A stretch of DNA of 64,000 nucleotides from NCBI RefSeq assembly GCF_001187865.1, contig NZ_LGIT01000003.1:434001-498000 (forward strand). Reading direction: 5' to 3'. The notes under the pieces were generated by a model that was given only the letters and a program-made list of their open reading frames with translations, had not been told where the DNA came from and searched no databases. This document shows, one piece after another, positions 1-9,820 of this stretch; position 1 is the first letter of the stretch; the number at the start of each line of letters is the position of its first letter. This DNA comes from Klebsiella sp. RIT-PI-d (GTDB taxonomy: Bacteria > Pseudomonadota > Gammaproteobacteria > Enterobacterales > Enterobacteriaceae). The position numbers and the translations under genes were made by a program.

Positions 1-1208
1 CCCATGATGGTCACAACCGGTGCGCGCGGTTCAGCCGCAGCACCGGTGTCACGATCGCTCATCAGCGCTTCTTCCAGTTCGTTTTCACGACGCAGGATAA
101 CCTTGTGGCCCATTTCTTCAGCAACCAGCTGTGCGGTTTCCTGATCGATGACCTGGTTGATGGTCGCCATTGCGCCCAGTTTCATCATCGCTTTGATGAC
201 CTGAGAGCCTTTGACCGCCATTTTGTTGGCTAAATCGCCAACGGTGATGGTTTCGCCAATCACAACGTCACGGTTAACAACCTGAGCTGGTTTCTGGAAG
301 CCCTGCTGCAGAGAAGAACCTTTACGCTTGCCGCCTTTACCGCCACGAACCGCAGCACGCGCTTCTTCACGATCGGCTTTAGATTCAGCGTGTTTATTCC
401 CTTTTTTCACCGGACGTGCTGCTTTCGCAGGGCGGCTACGGGTGCTACGGCCACCTTCAACTTCACGGTCGTTTTCGTCTTCAGCCTGACGAGCATGCTG
501 AGAGGTCGTCACATGATAATCGCTGGTATCCTCAGTCGGTTCAGCGTTAGTCACACCATTCTTCTCGTTTTCTTCGGCCATACGGCGCGCTTCTTCCGCT
601 ACGCGGCGAGCTTCTTCTTCAAGCTTACGGCGTGACTCTTCTTCCGCTTTACGCTTCAGTTCAGCAGCTTCATTTTCACGGCGGGCTTTCTCGGACTGGG
701 CGGTTTTTGTCATATCGTCTTGTTGGTTGCTCACTTTGTCTTTTTCCGCAGCTTCACGTTTCGCTTTGTCAGCGGCTTCACGTTTCGCTTGTTCTGCGGC
801 CTCACGTTCGGCTTTTTGTTGCGCCTCGCGTTTAGCAGTTTCTTCTGCTTCACGACGGGCTTGCTCTTCCGCTTCACGCTGCGCCTGCTCTTCCGCAGCA
901 AGGCGTTCAGCCTCTTGCGGATCGCGTTTCACAAAGGTGCGTGTCTTGCGGACTTCGATTTGTACCGATTTACTTTTTCCACCGGTACCGGGAATATTAA
1001 GTGTACTGCGCGTTTTGCGCTGCAGCGTCAACTTATCTGGCGCTGAGCCGCTTTCACGGTTCTGATGTGCCAGTAACGTCTGTTTTTCTTGCGCGGTCAC
1101 AGAGTCATCAGCGGATTTGCGGATACCTGCATCAGCGAGTTGCTGTACCAGGCGATCAACGGAAATCTGCTTCTCTGCGGCCAGCGCTTTTACGGTTACA
1201 TCTGTCAT
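1..1208 (-). CDS. infB: translation initiation factor IF-2 (N-terminal part; gene continues beyond window start)
   Basis: Reading leftwards from the ATG at 1206-1208 gives an IF-2 N-terminus: the small N-terminal domain ([10 protein letters not shown]), a long Ala/Glu/Arg/Lys-rich coiled segment with repeated REAE/KREA units, then the basic linker and the conserved domain reaching APVVTIMG just before the G domain, where the window stops. IF-2 is the GTPase that brings initiator tRNA to the 30S subunit. A GTG in the stretch KDKVSNQ lies where E. coli starts its shorter IF2-2 form, so an internal start is likely conserved here. The gene lies 24 bases downstream of nusA in the usual metY-rimP-nusA-infB operon. 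Confidence 0.97.
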   Translation of the reverse strand, partial: MTDVTVKALAAEKQISVDRLVQQLADAGIRKSADDSVTAQEKQTLLAHQNRESGSAPDKLTLQRKTRSTLNIPGTGGKSKSVQIEVRKTRTFVKRDPQEAERLAAEEQAQREAEEQARREAEETAKREAQQKAEREAAEQAKREAADKAKREAAEKDKVSNQQDDMTKTAQSEKARRENEAAELKRKAEEESRRKLEEEARRVAEEARRMAEENEKNGVTNAEPTEDTSDYHVTTSQHARQAEDENDREVEGGRSTRSRPAKAARPVKKGNKHAESKADREEARAAVRGGKGGKRKGSSLQQGFQKPAQVVNRDVVIGETITVGDLANKMAVKGSQVIKAMMKLGAMATINQVIDQETAQLVAEEMGHKVILRRENELEEALMSDRDTGAAAEPRAPVVTIM

Positions 1209-1232
1209 GCTGTTCCTTCCTGCTACAGTTTA

Positions 1233-2720
1233 TTACGCTTCGTCGCCGAACCAGCAAATATTACGGGCAGCCATAATCAGCTCACCGGCTTTTTCGTCGG
1301 TCAACCCTTCGATATCAGCCAGATCATCAATGCCCTGCTCAGCGAGATCTTCCAGCGTACAAACACCACGGGCCGCAAGTTTGAACGCCATATCACGATC
1401 CAATCCTTCCAGATTTAGCAGATCGTCAGCCGGTTTGTTATCACCCAGACTTTCTGCCTGAGCCTGCGCCAGTGTGGCCAGTGCGGTTTTAGCGCGCTCG
1501 CGCAGTGTTTCAACGGTCTGTTCGTCGAGGCCGTCGATTTCCAGCAGTTCTTTCATTGGCACGTAGGCCAGTTCTTCCAGAGTCGCAAATCCTTCTTCAA
1601 CCAGCAAGGTTGCGAAATCTTCATCAATATCAAGATACTGGGTGAAGGTGTCGATGGCCGCATGCGCTTCAGCCTGATGCTTAGCCTGCAGGTCATCAAC
1701 GGTCATTACGTTAAGTTCCCAGCCGCTCAGCTGTGAAGCCAGACGTACGTTCTGGCCGTTACGGCCAATCGCCTGTGCCAGGTTACCCGCTTCAACTGCG
1801 ATATCCATCGTATGTTTGTCTTCATCAACAACGATAGACGCGACGTCGGCCGGAGCCATGGCATTAATAACGAACTGCGCCGGATTATCATCCCACAATA
1901 CGATATCAATACGCTCGCCGCCCAGCTCAGTTGAAACCGCCTGAACGCGTGCGCCACGCATCCCGACACACGCACCGACCGGGTCGATACGCTTATCATT
2001 GGTCTTAACAGCAATCTTGGCACGTGAACCTGGATCGCGAGCTGCGGCTTTAATTTCGATTACTTCTTCGCCAATTTCTGGCACTTCAATACGGAAGAGT
2101 TCGATTAGCATTTCTGGTTTAGAACGCGTTACGAACAGCTGCGCACCACGCGCTTCAGGACGCACCGAGTACAGTACGCCACGAATACGGTCGCCAGGAC
2201 GGAAGTTTTCACGCGGCAGCATATCTTCACGCTGGATCACGGCTTCAGCATTGTTGCCAAGATCCAAAGAGATATTATCGCGGTTTACTTTCTTCACTAC
2301 GCCAGTGATGATTTCGCCTTCATGTTCACGGAACTGATCAACAACCATCGCGCGTTCAGCTTCACGTACTTTTTGTACGATAACCTGTTTCGCCGTCTGC
2401 GTCGTGATACGGTCGAAGGTTACAGATTCAATCTGATCTTCAACATATTCACCCACGTTCAGACTTTCATCTTCGAAACGGGCCGCTTCCAGCGTGATCT
2501 CTTTCGTCGGCTGGGTAACTTCTTCAACGATAACCCAACGACGGAAGGTGTCGAAATCACCGCTTTTACGATCGATTTCTACGCGAACATCAATCTCTTG
2601 TTCATATTTTTTCTTTGTTGCCGTTGCCAGTGCACTTTCCAGCGCTTCGAAAATTTTCTCGCGTGGCAGTGATTTCTCGTTGGAAACGGCTTCAACAACA
2701 GCCAAAATTTCTTTATTCAT
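1233..2720 (-). CDS. nusA: transcription termination/antitermination factor NusA
   Basis: The 495-residue product matches full-length E. coli NusA. It has the N-terminal RNA polymerase-binding domain (starts [16 protein letters not shown]), an S1 domain near residues 135-200, two KH domains ([10 protein letters not shown] and [10 protein letters not shown]) and two C-terminal acidic repeats with helix-hairpin-helix character. It binds elongating polymerase and nascent RNA and modulates pausing, intrinsic termination and rrn/lambda antitermination. It lies 27 bases downstream of rimP and 24 bases upstream of infB, in the same order as in E. coli. Nothing unusual was seen. Confidence 0.98.
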   Translation of the reverse strand: MNKEILAVVEAVSNEKSLPREKIFEALESALATATKKKYEQEIDVRVEIDRKSGDFDTFRRWVIVEEVTQPTKEITLEAARFEDESLNVGEYVEDQIESVTFDRITTQTAKQVIVQKVREAERAMVVDQFREHEGEIITGVVKKVNRDNISLDLGNNAEAVIQREDMLPRENFRPGDRIRGVLYSVRPEARGAQLFVTRSKPEMLIELFRIEVPEIGEEVIEIKAAARDPGSRAKIAVKTNDKRIDPVGACVGMRGARVQAVSTELGGERIDIVLWDDNPAQFVINAMAPADVASIVVDEDKHTMDIAVEAGNLAQAIGRNGQNVRLASQLSGWELNVMTVDDLQAKHQAEAHAAIDTFTQYLDIDEDFATLLVEEGFATLEELAYVPMKELLEIDGLDEQTVETLRERAKTALATLAQAQAESLGDNKPADDLLNLEGLDRDMAFKLAARGVCTLEDLAEQGIDDLADIEGLTDEKAGELIMAARNICWFGDEA

Positions 2721-2747
2721 CGGGGCCTTTCACCTCAATCCAGACTG

Positions 2748-3200
2748 TTAAAAGTGGGGAACCAGGTTCGCCTTCTGGATGTTACTCAGCGCGAACACTT
2801 CATCTTTGCCTTCAACTGTAACCGTGATCATCTCACCGTCTACTGCTTTAATAACACCCTGCCATTTACGACGGTTCTGCACCGCCATTCGCAGGACCAG
2901 CGCCACCTCTTCACCAAGGAAACGCGTATAGTGCTCAGCGGTAAACATAGGACGATCGAGGCCAGGTGAGGAGACTTCCAGGTTGTAAGCCACGGTAATG
3001 GGATCTTCAACATCCATTACCGCGCTGACCTGATGGCTCACATCAGCACAATCATCAACATTAATGCCATCTTCACTATCAATATAGATGCGCAGTGTCG
3101 ATGTACGACCGCGAATAAATTCGATGCCGACCAGTTCATAGCCCAATGCTTCAACCGGTGCTGTAATCATCTCTGTTAATTTTTGCTCTAATGTGGACAA
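2748..3200 (-). CDS. rimP: ribosome maturation factor RimP
   Basis: RimP assists maturation of the 30S subunit. The best start is the TTG at 3198-3200 ([19 protein letters not shown]), giving 150 residues as in E. coli. It is preceded by the G-rich Shine-Dalgarno stretch TTGGGGGTGG. An upstream in-frame ATG at 3230 would add ten residues ([10 protein letters not shown]) but overlaps that ribosome site, so I reject it. The N-terminal alpha/beta domain and the C-terminal SH3-like domain (ending KANLVPHF) are both complete. It is the first protein gene after metY in the nusA-infB operon. Confidence 0.96.
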   Translation of the reverse strand: MSTLEQKLTEMITAPVEALGYELVGIEFIRGRTSTLRIYIDSEDGINVDDCADVSHQVSAVMDVEDPITVAYNLEVSSPGLDRPMFTAEHYTRFLGEEVALVLRMAVQNRRKWQGVIKAVDGEMITVTVEGKDEVFALSNIQKANLVPHF

Positions 3201-3259
3201 GGCCACCCCCAAGACATAAAAAAAGGGCATAAAGCCCAGTTATTCTGTAGTCAGATAAC

Positions 3260-3286
3260 AAAAAACCCCGATAAATCGGGGCTTTA
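3260..3286 (-). terminator. partial terminator between metY and rimP
   Basis: On the minus strand the sequence forms a CCCCGA/TCGGGG stem with a four-base loop followed by a run of T. It lies just after metY and before rimP. Its place suggests that much of the transcription stops after the tRNA, with readthrough (helped by NusA autoregulation) into the protein genes. Confidence 0.8.
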
Positions 3287-3407
3287 GATAACTGAACCCT
3301 ATAGCCGCAACTGCGGCCTGGAGAACTTTCAAAAAGAATTTTTTTCAAATTCAGCTACGAAGGCCAATGTCTCCAAAGACTATTTGAAAAAGAACTCTAA
3401 GGGAAAG

Positions 3408-3484
<77 letters not shown>

Positions 3485-3499
3485 CCTGAAACGTGGCAA

Positions 3500-3528
3500 A
3501 TTCTACGCGTTTTGAGTAGAAAATGCAA
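3500..3528 (-). promoter_or_regulatory. proximal sigma-70 promoter of metY operon
   Basis: On the minus strand TTGCAT and TAGAAT are separated by 17 bases, ending about 16 bases before the tRNA 5' end. Both boxes are near consensus and the position fits a tRNA promoter. Confidence 0.7.
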
Positions 3529-3575
3529 ATAATGCTGGGATTTGGTACCGAAGACGGGACGTAAAACCGGCGTGT

Positions 3576-3605
3576 AGTATAGGGAAGAATTGCAGCCGAT
3601 GTCAA
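3576..3605 (-). promoter_or_regulatory. distal sigma-70 promoter of metY operon
   Basis: On the minus strand a perfect TTGACA and a TATACT are separated by 18 bases, about 75 bases upstream of the proximal promoter. Tandem promoters here would explain strong expression of the operon. Confidence 0.7.
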
Positions 3606-3759
3606 GGTTGGACCGCTGCCCGGATTGGGGGCTTTTTAATCGGCATAAAAAAGCGAACTCTGTGCATAGCGCGAGGTCATTTATACAGGATTTTTGATGA
3701 AATCATCATGAATCACTTTCGGTATAGCGTAAAAGGTGTTTAAATGAAAACTCACTTAT

Positions 3760-3777
3760 TTTGCATAATCATGCACT
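3760..3777 (+). promoter_or_regulatory. ARG box (ArgR operator) upstream of argG
   Basis: The palindrome TGCATAATCATGCA at 3762-3775 fits the ArgR operator consensus (TGAATwwwwATTCA-like). It lies about 50 bases upstream of the argG start, where E. coli argG is repressed by ArgR-arginine. A weaker similar stretch sits immediately upstream (about 3739-3756), as expected for paired ARG boxes. The rest of the 340-base gap between metY and argG holds only the promoters described. Confidence 0.6.
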
Positions 3778-3788
3778 ACAACCAGTGA

Positions 3789-5168
<1,380 letters not shown>

Positions 5169-5184
5169 CGTATCAACAATAATT

Positions 5185-5211
5185 GAAAAAGCCGCTTCTG
5201 CGGCTTTTTTT
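5185..5211 (+). terminator. argG terminator
   Basis: AAAGCCG/CGGCTTT stem with a four- to six-base loop and seven T on the plus strand, 17 bases after the argG stop codon. Confidence 0.9.
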
Positions 5212-5273
5212 GTATCCTGCCAGTAATATCTATCCGCTAAAAAAGAATACAGGGCGGGATAAACGACAGACGA

Positions 5274-5303
5274 AAAAAAAAGACATCTTGCGATGTCTTT
5301 TTT
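5274..5303 (-). terminator. leuU/secG terminator
   Basis: A GACATC/GATGTC stem with a TTGC loop, flanked by long A and T runs, lies ten bases beyond the 3' end of the leucine tRNA. On the minus strand it is followed by nine T. The A/T flanks could make it bidirectional. Confidence 0.9.
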
Positions 5304-5312
5304 CTGGAATAT

Positions 5313-5399
5313 TGGTACCGAGGATGGGACTCGAACCCACAAGCCCGTTAGGGCACTACCACCTCAAGGTAGCGTGTCTACCAATTCCACCACCTCGGT
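5313..5399 (-). tRNA. leuU: tRNA-Leu (GAG anticodon)
   Basis: This is an 87-base class II tRNA on the minus strand, with acceptor ACCGAGG pairing to CCTCGGT, discriminator A and encoded CCA. The long variable arm is typical of leucine tRNA. The anticodon loop TTGAGGT gives GAG, reading CUU/CUC. It lies 11 bases after the secG stop, so it is cotranscribed with secG as in E. coli. Confidence 0.97.
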
Positions 5400-5410
5400 A
5401 CAGAAACGCC

Positions 5411-5743
5411 TTACTGCGGGATATCGCTGGTCGGCTGAGCCGGAGCAGCTGGCTGAGTTTGCTCGGTTTTGGCCGGCGCATTCAGATTTTCCCACTCACT
5501 TCCTTTATTGGCCTTGTTACTGTTGATATTGCCAAGCACCAGACTAATGATGAAGAACAATGTCGCCAGCACTGCGGTCATGCGGGTCATGAAGTTACCA
5601 GAACCACCTGAACCAAACAGCGTACCAGAAGCACCTGCTCCGAAGGAGGCTCCCATATCAGCGCCTTTACCCTGCTGTAGCATAACCAGACCTACAAGGC
5701 CGATTGCCACAATAAGGAAAACTACTAAAAGAGCTTCGTACAT
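5411..5743 (-). CDS. secG: Sec translocon subunit SecG
   Basis: SecG is the small SecYEG channel subunit that stimulates SecA-driven protein export. The ATG at 5741-5743 (MYEALLVVFL) gives 110 residues, as in E. coli. An upstream in-frame start would add only twelve unconserved residues. Two membrane segments lie at about residues 2-22 and 53-73, joined by the Gly/Ala-rich loop containing GADMGASFGAGAS. In E. coli secG follows glmM directly; here the type IV pilus operon separates them, but secG keeps its own promoter. Confidence 0.96.
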   Translation of the reverse strand: MYEALLVVFLIVAIGLVGLVMLQQGKGADMGASFGAGASGTLFGSGGSGNFMTRMTAVLATLFFIISLVLGNINSNKANKGSEWENLNAPAKTEQTQPAAPAQPTSDIPQ

Positions 5744-5834
5744 AATTAACCTGTTCCTTGCGGAGATGCCGCATACCAATTGCTTCGACCAATATCGCGG
5801 AAGGCGCTACACCTTCCCACTGAAGCGGGTGTGA

Positions 5835-5863
5835 ATACTAACCAAAGCGAATGACCTTCGCAA
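5835..5863 (-). promoter_or_regulatory. secG promoter
   Basis: On the minus strand TTGCGA and TAGTAT are separated by 17 bases, about 90 bases upstream of the secG start. Its presence means secG does not depend on transcription from glmM or the inserted pilus operon. It also marks a left limit for the inserted DNA, somewhere in 5864-5949. Confidence 0.65.
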
Positions 5864-5949
5864 GGGCAATTTTGATGCATTATACTGAATGCGGAAAAAA
5901 ACAGCAAAACGAACTTAATATAGCCAGAAAACAAGGCAATAACCCGACC

Positions 5950-7104
5950 TCACTCACGCGAATCATTAGCAGGCGATGTCTCTATCCTTACCAACTTATA
6001 TTTGCCAAATTTTTTAGCAATCCGCCAGCTGCCTTGTTCCGTTTCGACAGGCTCATTGGGTGCATACAGGGTCATTTTTCGGCCAACACGCACCCCTATT
6101 TGCAGGCTTTTACCCTCACCCACCACAACGGCAATAGTGGGCGTCATATCAATGAGCTGAGGAGCCGCTGCCGCCGGGGCCGGAATAAGAGCAGTATCTT
6201 GTACCGTTGTCTGACGTGGCTCAAATAAAATAGTCATAGGATCAAGCAGTTGATTATTGTGGCCGATCTCAAGATGAAGGTGCGGTCCATTAGTCCGTCC
6301 AGTGTTACCCGACAAACCAATAACACTGCCCTTTTGCACAACCTGATTTCGTGACACGTTTAGCTGGTTTAAATGCAGGTAACGGCTGTTCCATCCGTCT
6401 TTATGACTAATTGTCACATAAAAACCTGTTACCGGGCCATAACCTGTCTCCGTTACTACGCCATCAGCAATAGACATTACGTTACTGTTCATTGCAGCAC
6501 GAAAATCCGTTCCCTCATGGCGCATAAAAGAATGAATGACAGGGTGATAGCGCAGGCCGTAGGGTGAAGTAACATACAAAGCGGTGGTCAATGGAAATAT
6601 AAAGGATTCAGATTGCGTTTGCTGACTTAACAGAGGCTTCCATATGGGCGGTAGGGCACTTGTCGTCGGAATAGTTACATTCATGACGCTAAAGACGCTG
6701 CTTCCTGAATCGCCGTCATTAGTATGAAGCGCATAGTCCTCCTCGGTCAGTGACTGCCCTTCTTTAGCCGTTACTCTGCCCTCGGACGCGTCTGACGATG
6801 CTTCAGGCTGCTTAAGAAAAAGCGCAGAACAGCTGAACATAGCGTGCTGTTCATCCCCCTCTAAACGAGGTACCGCAAGCCTGAAAGCAGTCTCGTAGTC
6901 GTCGAGCGTGGTAATTTCGATACCTTTGCTTTGGAGGCGGCAGCCTACAAAATGTAGCGGATCCAGAATCCCGTAACGCCTGCGAAAACTGTTCGCCTCT
7001 GGCGCATGTATGAGTGCTTGCGTAGTGGAAAAGTAACAATTTGGCTCAATCCGATAAACGGGATTGACGGTTAAGAGTGCGCCGGACAGAAGCAGAAAAG
7101 ACAT
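5950..7104 (-). CDS. LytM/M23-family peptidase of the type IV pilus operon
   Basis: This 384-residue protein has a hydrophobic N-terminus (MSFLLLSGALLTVNP) that can act as a signal or anchor. An N-terminal region of unknown role follows to about residue 165, then an M23 domain at about 170-295. All expected residues are present: H196 and D200 (RHEGTD), H244 (YLHL), and H275/H277 (PHLHLEI), so it is probably an active zinc endopeptidase cutting peptidoglycan cross-links. The last 85 residues are an extra tail. Its ATG overlaps the prepilin peptidase stop (TAATG), making it the last gene of the pilus operon. I know of no equivalent gene in the TCP or cof/lng operons. It may open the cell wall for the pilus machine, a role filled there by a lytic transglycosylase. 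A non-catalytic assembly role is also possible. Confidence 0.8.
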   Translation of the reverse strand: MSFLLLSGALLTVNPVYRIEPNCYFSTTQALIHAPEANSFRRRYGILDPLHFVGCRLQSKGIEITTLDDYETAFRLAVPRLEGDEQHAMFSCSALFLKQPEASSDASEGRVTAKEGQSLTEEDYALHTNDGDSGSSVFSVMNVTIPTTSALPPIWKPLLSQQTQSESFIFPLTTALYVTSPYGLRYHPVIHSFMRHEGTDFRAAMNSNVMSIADGVVTETGYGPVTGFYVTISHKDGWNSRYLHLNQLNVSRNQVVQKGSVIGLSGNTGRTNGPHLHLEIGHNNQLLDPMTILFEPRQTTVQDTALIPAPAAAAPQLIDMTPTIAVVVGEGKSLQIGVRVGRKMTLYAPNEPVETEQGSWRIAKKFGKYKLVRIETSPANDSRE

Positions 7105-7943
7105 TAAATCAGCACCTCCATATGCATGATAATGAATGCCGTTATCGCAATAGCGGGGCCAAAGGGTAAATAGTTGTCAGGTTTATTTTCCGTATGAATC
7201 GCTTTTCTACGCTCGTACCAACGCAGAAGAAAAAATACTGCCCCCAGCGCTGCAGAGCCGAGCATTAAAGAAGCGATATGCTCATTGCCCAACCATACCG
7301 CGCACGCGGCGAAAAGCTTGACGTCGCCTTGTCCAAAACCTTCGCGCCCTGTGATCCAGCTGTAGCCTTGTGCCATAAGCCAGGTAAATCCCCAGACAAA
7401 TACGGCTCCCATCACGCTGTCGCGTGGCGATACCGGGATAAGATTTCTGACCGAGGCAATAAGCCCTGACCATAGCAGCAGAAAAACCAAACTGTCAGGT
7501 AGCAGGAAGGTTTTCCAGTCGATCATCGCCAGGGTATAAAGCAGACTGCCAAAGAGAGCCTGAAACGACAGTTGTATAAGGCTTAAGTGTGGATAATAGA
7601 AAAATACCATTAAAAAATAGCCACCCCCTATTAATGCTTCACTTAGCGGATACTGGAACGGGATGGCGCAATGACAGCACCGGCATTTGCCGCGTAATAA
7701 GATCCAGCTAATGACCGGAATATTATCCCACGGCTTAATATTATTATTACATACAGGACAATGTGATGGTGGCCACCACAGATTAACATCCGGCAGCGCG
7801 TTAAGCGCATCTTCATCGACGGTTTCACGCAACAACATAACCGGTAGCCGATAAATGACAACATTCAGGAAACTGCCAATGAGCAGTCCAAAAAATAGCG
7901 CCAGCCAGGGATACCACGGTGATAAAAAAACGTCCATGTGCAA
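7104..7943 (-). CDS. type IV prepilin peptidase (TcpJ/CofP-like)
   Basis: Prepilin peptidase removes the leader of prepilins at the inner membrane and N-methylates the new N-terminus. The 279-residue protein has about seven hydrophobic helices. Its cytoplasmic zinc-binding Cys cluster includes C62/C65 (CPVC) and C87-C92 (CRCCHC). The two catalytic aspartates are D142 (MIDWKT) and D207 in the GxGD-like GQGDVK motif. It lies 19 bases after the secreted-protein gene and shares TAATG with the M23 gene. Its substrates are presumably the 27-residue-leader pilin and the minor pilin of this operon. A dedicated peptidase makes the cluster self-sufficient. Confidence 0.93.
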   Translation of the reverse strand: MHMDVFLSPWYPWLALFFGLLIGSFLNVVIYRLPVMLLRETVDEDALNALPDVNLWWPPSHCPVCNNNIKPWDNIPVISWILLRGKCRCCHCAIPFQYPLSEALIGGGYFLMVFFYYPHLSLIQLSFQALFGSLLYTLAMIDWKTFLLPDSLVFLLLWSGLIASVRNLIPVSPRDSVMGAVFVWGFTWLMAQGYSWITGREGFGQGDVKLFAACAVWLGNEHIASLMLGSAALGAVFFLLRWYERRKAIHTENKPDNYLPFGPAIAITAFIIMHMEVLI

Positions 7944-7962
7944 TTGACACCTTGTATTAAAA

Positions 7963-8796
7963 TTAGAGACAGCCCTTAGGTACCATCGCTATCTGCGAAT
8001 CAGTAAAAGGAACAACCTTGCCATAAGGCATAACGTTTTCATAAGGTTTACCAGAAGCGGTAGACATCCAAATCTGCATTGCGGACAATGTTGTTAATTT
8101 TATCGTCTCAGGCAGTTTAACGTGTGAAAAATCCGCTCCGCGGGCGGTGCCACCCATTTCATATAGCTTCATCTCATCCCCATTACCGGTTTCGCGATAC
8201 TCAAAAAAAATCGGCTCAACATACTGACTGGTTCCTGGCATACTCCCTTTGTTGGGTGTGAAAAATTCAACGCGCAATAATTTCAACCTGCGCGTTGGGA
8301 TATAATACCAGTCAATATCACCATTAGAATAAGGCCTGTCAGATGCAACTTTGATATTTTCGTCAGGAAACTCAGCTTTTAAACTATTATAGGCTGAAAT
8401 GCCTTTTCCAATGCTACCCGTACCTGATTTAACACAATCGCTACTACCCTTGCACATTACAGCATTCCTGCCGTTGATAAGCCATGGAGATGTATTATTC
8501 CAGACGTGACCACCATTTATGGTGTAAAGGTCATAATAGTCATCCATGTTATGGAAATCACCACCTGTAATATAAAAAATATTAAACCCTGCCGTTTCCG
8601 CATCTACCAGCCCAGGTATAACTGCCATGTCAGAGCTAACCTGAAAGGAGACAGGAAAAAAGGTCGACCATAGTGAACATTTCGGTTGTGCAAATCCGTA
8701 TATCGCAGCACCGTGTGCATCCAGCACGCCGCAAAGTGCGCTAGTAAACAAAAAAATCCATTTATGCAGCCCAATCTTTATCATGCTCTGAATCAT
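7963..8796 (-). CDS. putative secreted colonization protein of the pilus operon (TcpF/CofJ position)
   Basis: The 277-residue product has a clear Sec signal peptide, with a hydrophobic core IFLFTSALCGVL and probable cleavage after HGA near residue 30. The mature part has several cysteines (PKC, MCKGSSDC, KGCL) that could form disulfides in the periplasm. There is no membrane segment. It sits between the TcpE/CofI-like gene and the prepilin peptidase gene, the place held by tcpF in V. cholerae and cofJ in ETEC. Those genes encode soluble proteins secreted through the pilus machine. I assign it by position, size and signal peptide; no sequence motif proves it. A start at the internal Met at residue 5 is also possible. 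Confidence 0.7.
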   Translation of the reverse strand: MIQSMIKIGLHKWIFLFTSALCGVLDAHGAAIYGFAQPKCSLWSTFFPVSFQVSSDMAVIPGLVDAETAGFNIFYITGGDFHNMDDYYDLYTINGGHVWNNTSPWLINGRNAVMCKGSSDCVKSGTGSIGKGISAYNSLKAEFPDENIKVASDRPYSNGDIDWYYIPTRRLKLLRVEFFTPNKGSMPGTSQYVEPIFFEYRETGNGDEMKLYEMGGTARGADFSHVKLPETIKLTTLSAMQIWMSTASGKPYENVMPYGKVVPFTDSQIAMVPKGCL

Positions 8797-8797
8797 C

Positions 8798-9820
8798 CTA
8801 CAGTGTTTTGGATAACGTATCCATTAGTGAGAAAAGGGCAAGAAAAACCCAAATAACACTTCCGCCCAGCACTACTGTCGCCAGGTTTTTCAAAAGTCCA
8901 GCTAGCTTTTTAATATATTCCTGAATACGTTCACGTGAACGCTCAGATACGGAAAGTAACACCTCGTTAAAGGAAGGCAAATCAGCATACAAACTGATAT
9001 TAAGTAATTCTTCCGTGCCCATTAATCCGGTATCAAGTGCTTTACCATAATTAATGCCATGCGCAATTTTATCTAACATATTGAACAAATGCCATGTTAA
9101 CCAGCGATTAGCATTAAGTTGAATAATTGCCAGCGCATCCGTTAATGGAATATTATTACTCAACATCAACGATAAATTATTCAGAAATATTGAAGATGTT
9201 AGCTGCCGATAGGTTGAGAATGGAATAATTTTGTCAAGAATTTTATTTCTTAACTCACCTTTCAGATTGGCCATTGACAGCCGTGTCAAAAAAACAAAAA
9301 AGATAAACCCCAGTAATATCTTTAACCACAGCCCTTCATAGAGCGCTACGCCAAAGAAATACAGATTTTGCGTGACCGCAGGCCATTGTTCGATGGGTAT
9401 GACAGAGGCAAACGCAGGAAATACTTTTTGAGAATATCCAGCAATGACTACCAGGGACAACGAAATCATGATAAGAGGAAAAATAAGCGCCCCGATGATT
9501 TTTTTGCGCAGCTCATCGTTGTAGTGAATGACCGAAACCAATGTTAAAAAGCCATCGGCCAGGCTTCCACTTTTCTCTGCTGCAGTAATAACGCTTAATT
9601 CTGAACCAGGTACCGCACCCGAGAATACCGATGCAATAGAGGTTTCCTGCTTCATTTTCGTCAGCAAGCCGCTAAGTTTATTACTAAAACCTTTTCCCAG
9701 CAGTGGACGACCTTCCTGCTGTAGCTTTTGCAGTGAATTAAAAAGCGGCAAGCCTGCTTTAATCATATCAGCGCAGAATTGATAGATATAAAGGCGCTGC
9801 TTTTTACCGAATTTTCTCAA
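8798..9820 (-). CDS. type IVb pilus inner-membrane platform protein (TcpE/CofI, GspF family)
   Basis: This 340-residue polytopic protein has two GspF-type cytoplasmic helical domains, at about residues 10-110 and 205-290. Membrane helices lie near 115-135, 160-185 and 315-335. Features of the family include the VITAAEKSGSLADG segment in the first half. It anchors the assembly ATPase to the inner membrane and acts as the rotating platform on which pilins are added. It overlaps the ATPase gene by 17 bases and ends 1 base before the next start, indicating tight translational coupling. Confidence 0.9.
   Translation of the reverse strand: MRKFGKKQRLYIYQFCADMIKAGLPLFNSLQKLQQEGRPLLGKGFSNKLSGLLTKMKQETSIASVFSGAVPGSELSVITAAEKSGSLADGFLTLVSVIHYNDELRKKIIGALIFPLIMISLSLVVIAGYSQKVFPAFASVIPIEQWPAVTQNLYFFGVALYEGLWLKILLGFIFFVFLTRLSMANLKGELRNKILDKIIPFSTYRQLTSSIFLNNLSLMLSNNIPLTDALAIIQLNANRWLTWHLFNMLDKIAHGINYGKALDTGLMGTEELLNISLYADLPSFNEVLLSVSERSRERIQEYIKKLAGLLKNLATVVLGGSVIWVFLALFSLMDTLSKTL

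Noticed and set aside
5313-5399. tRNA-Leu as integration site for the pilus cluster
   Set aside because: The cluster starts beyond secG, about 550 bases from the tRNA. No duplicated tRNA 3' end and no integrase are visible.
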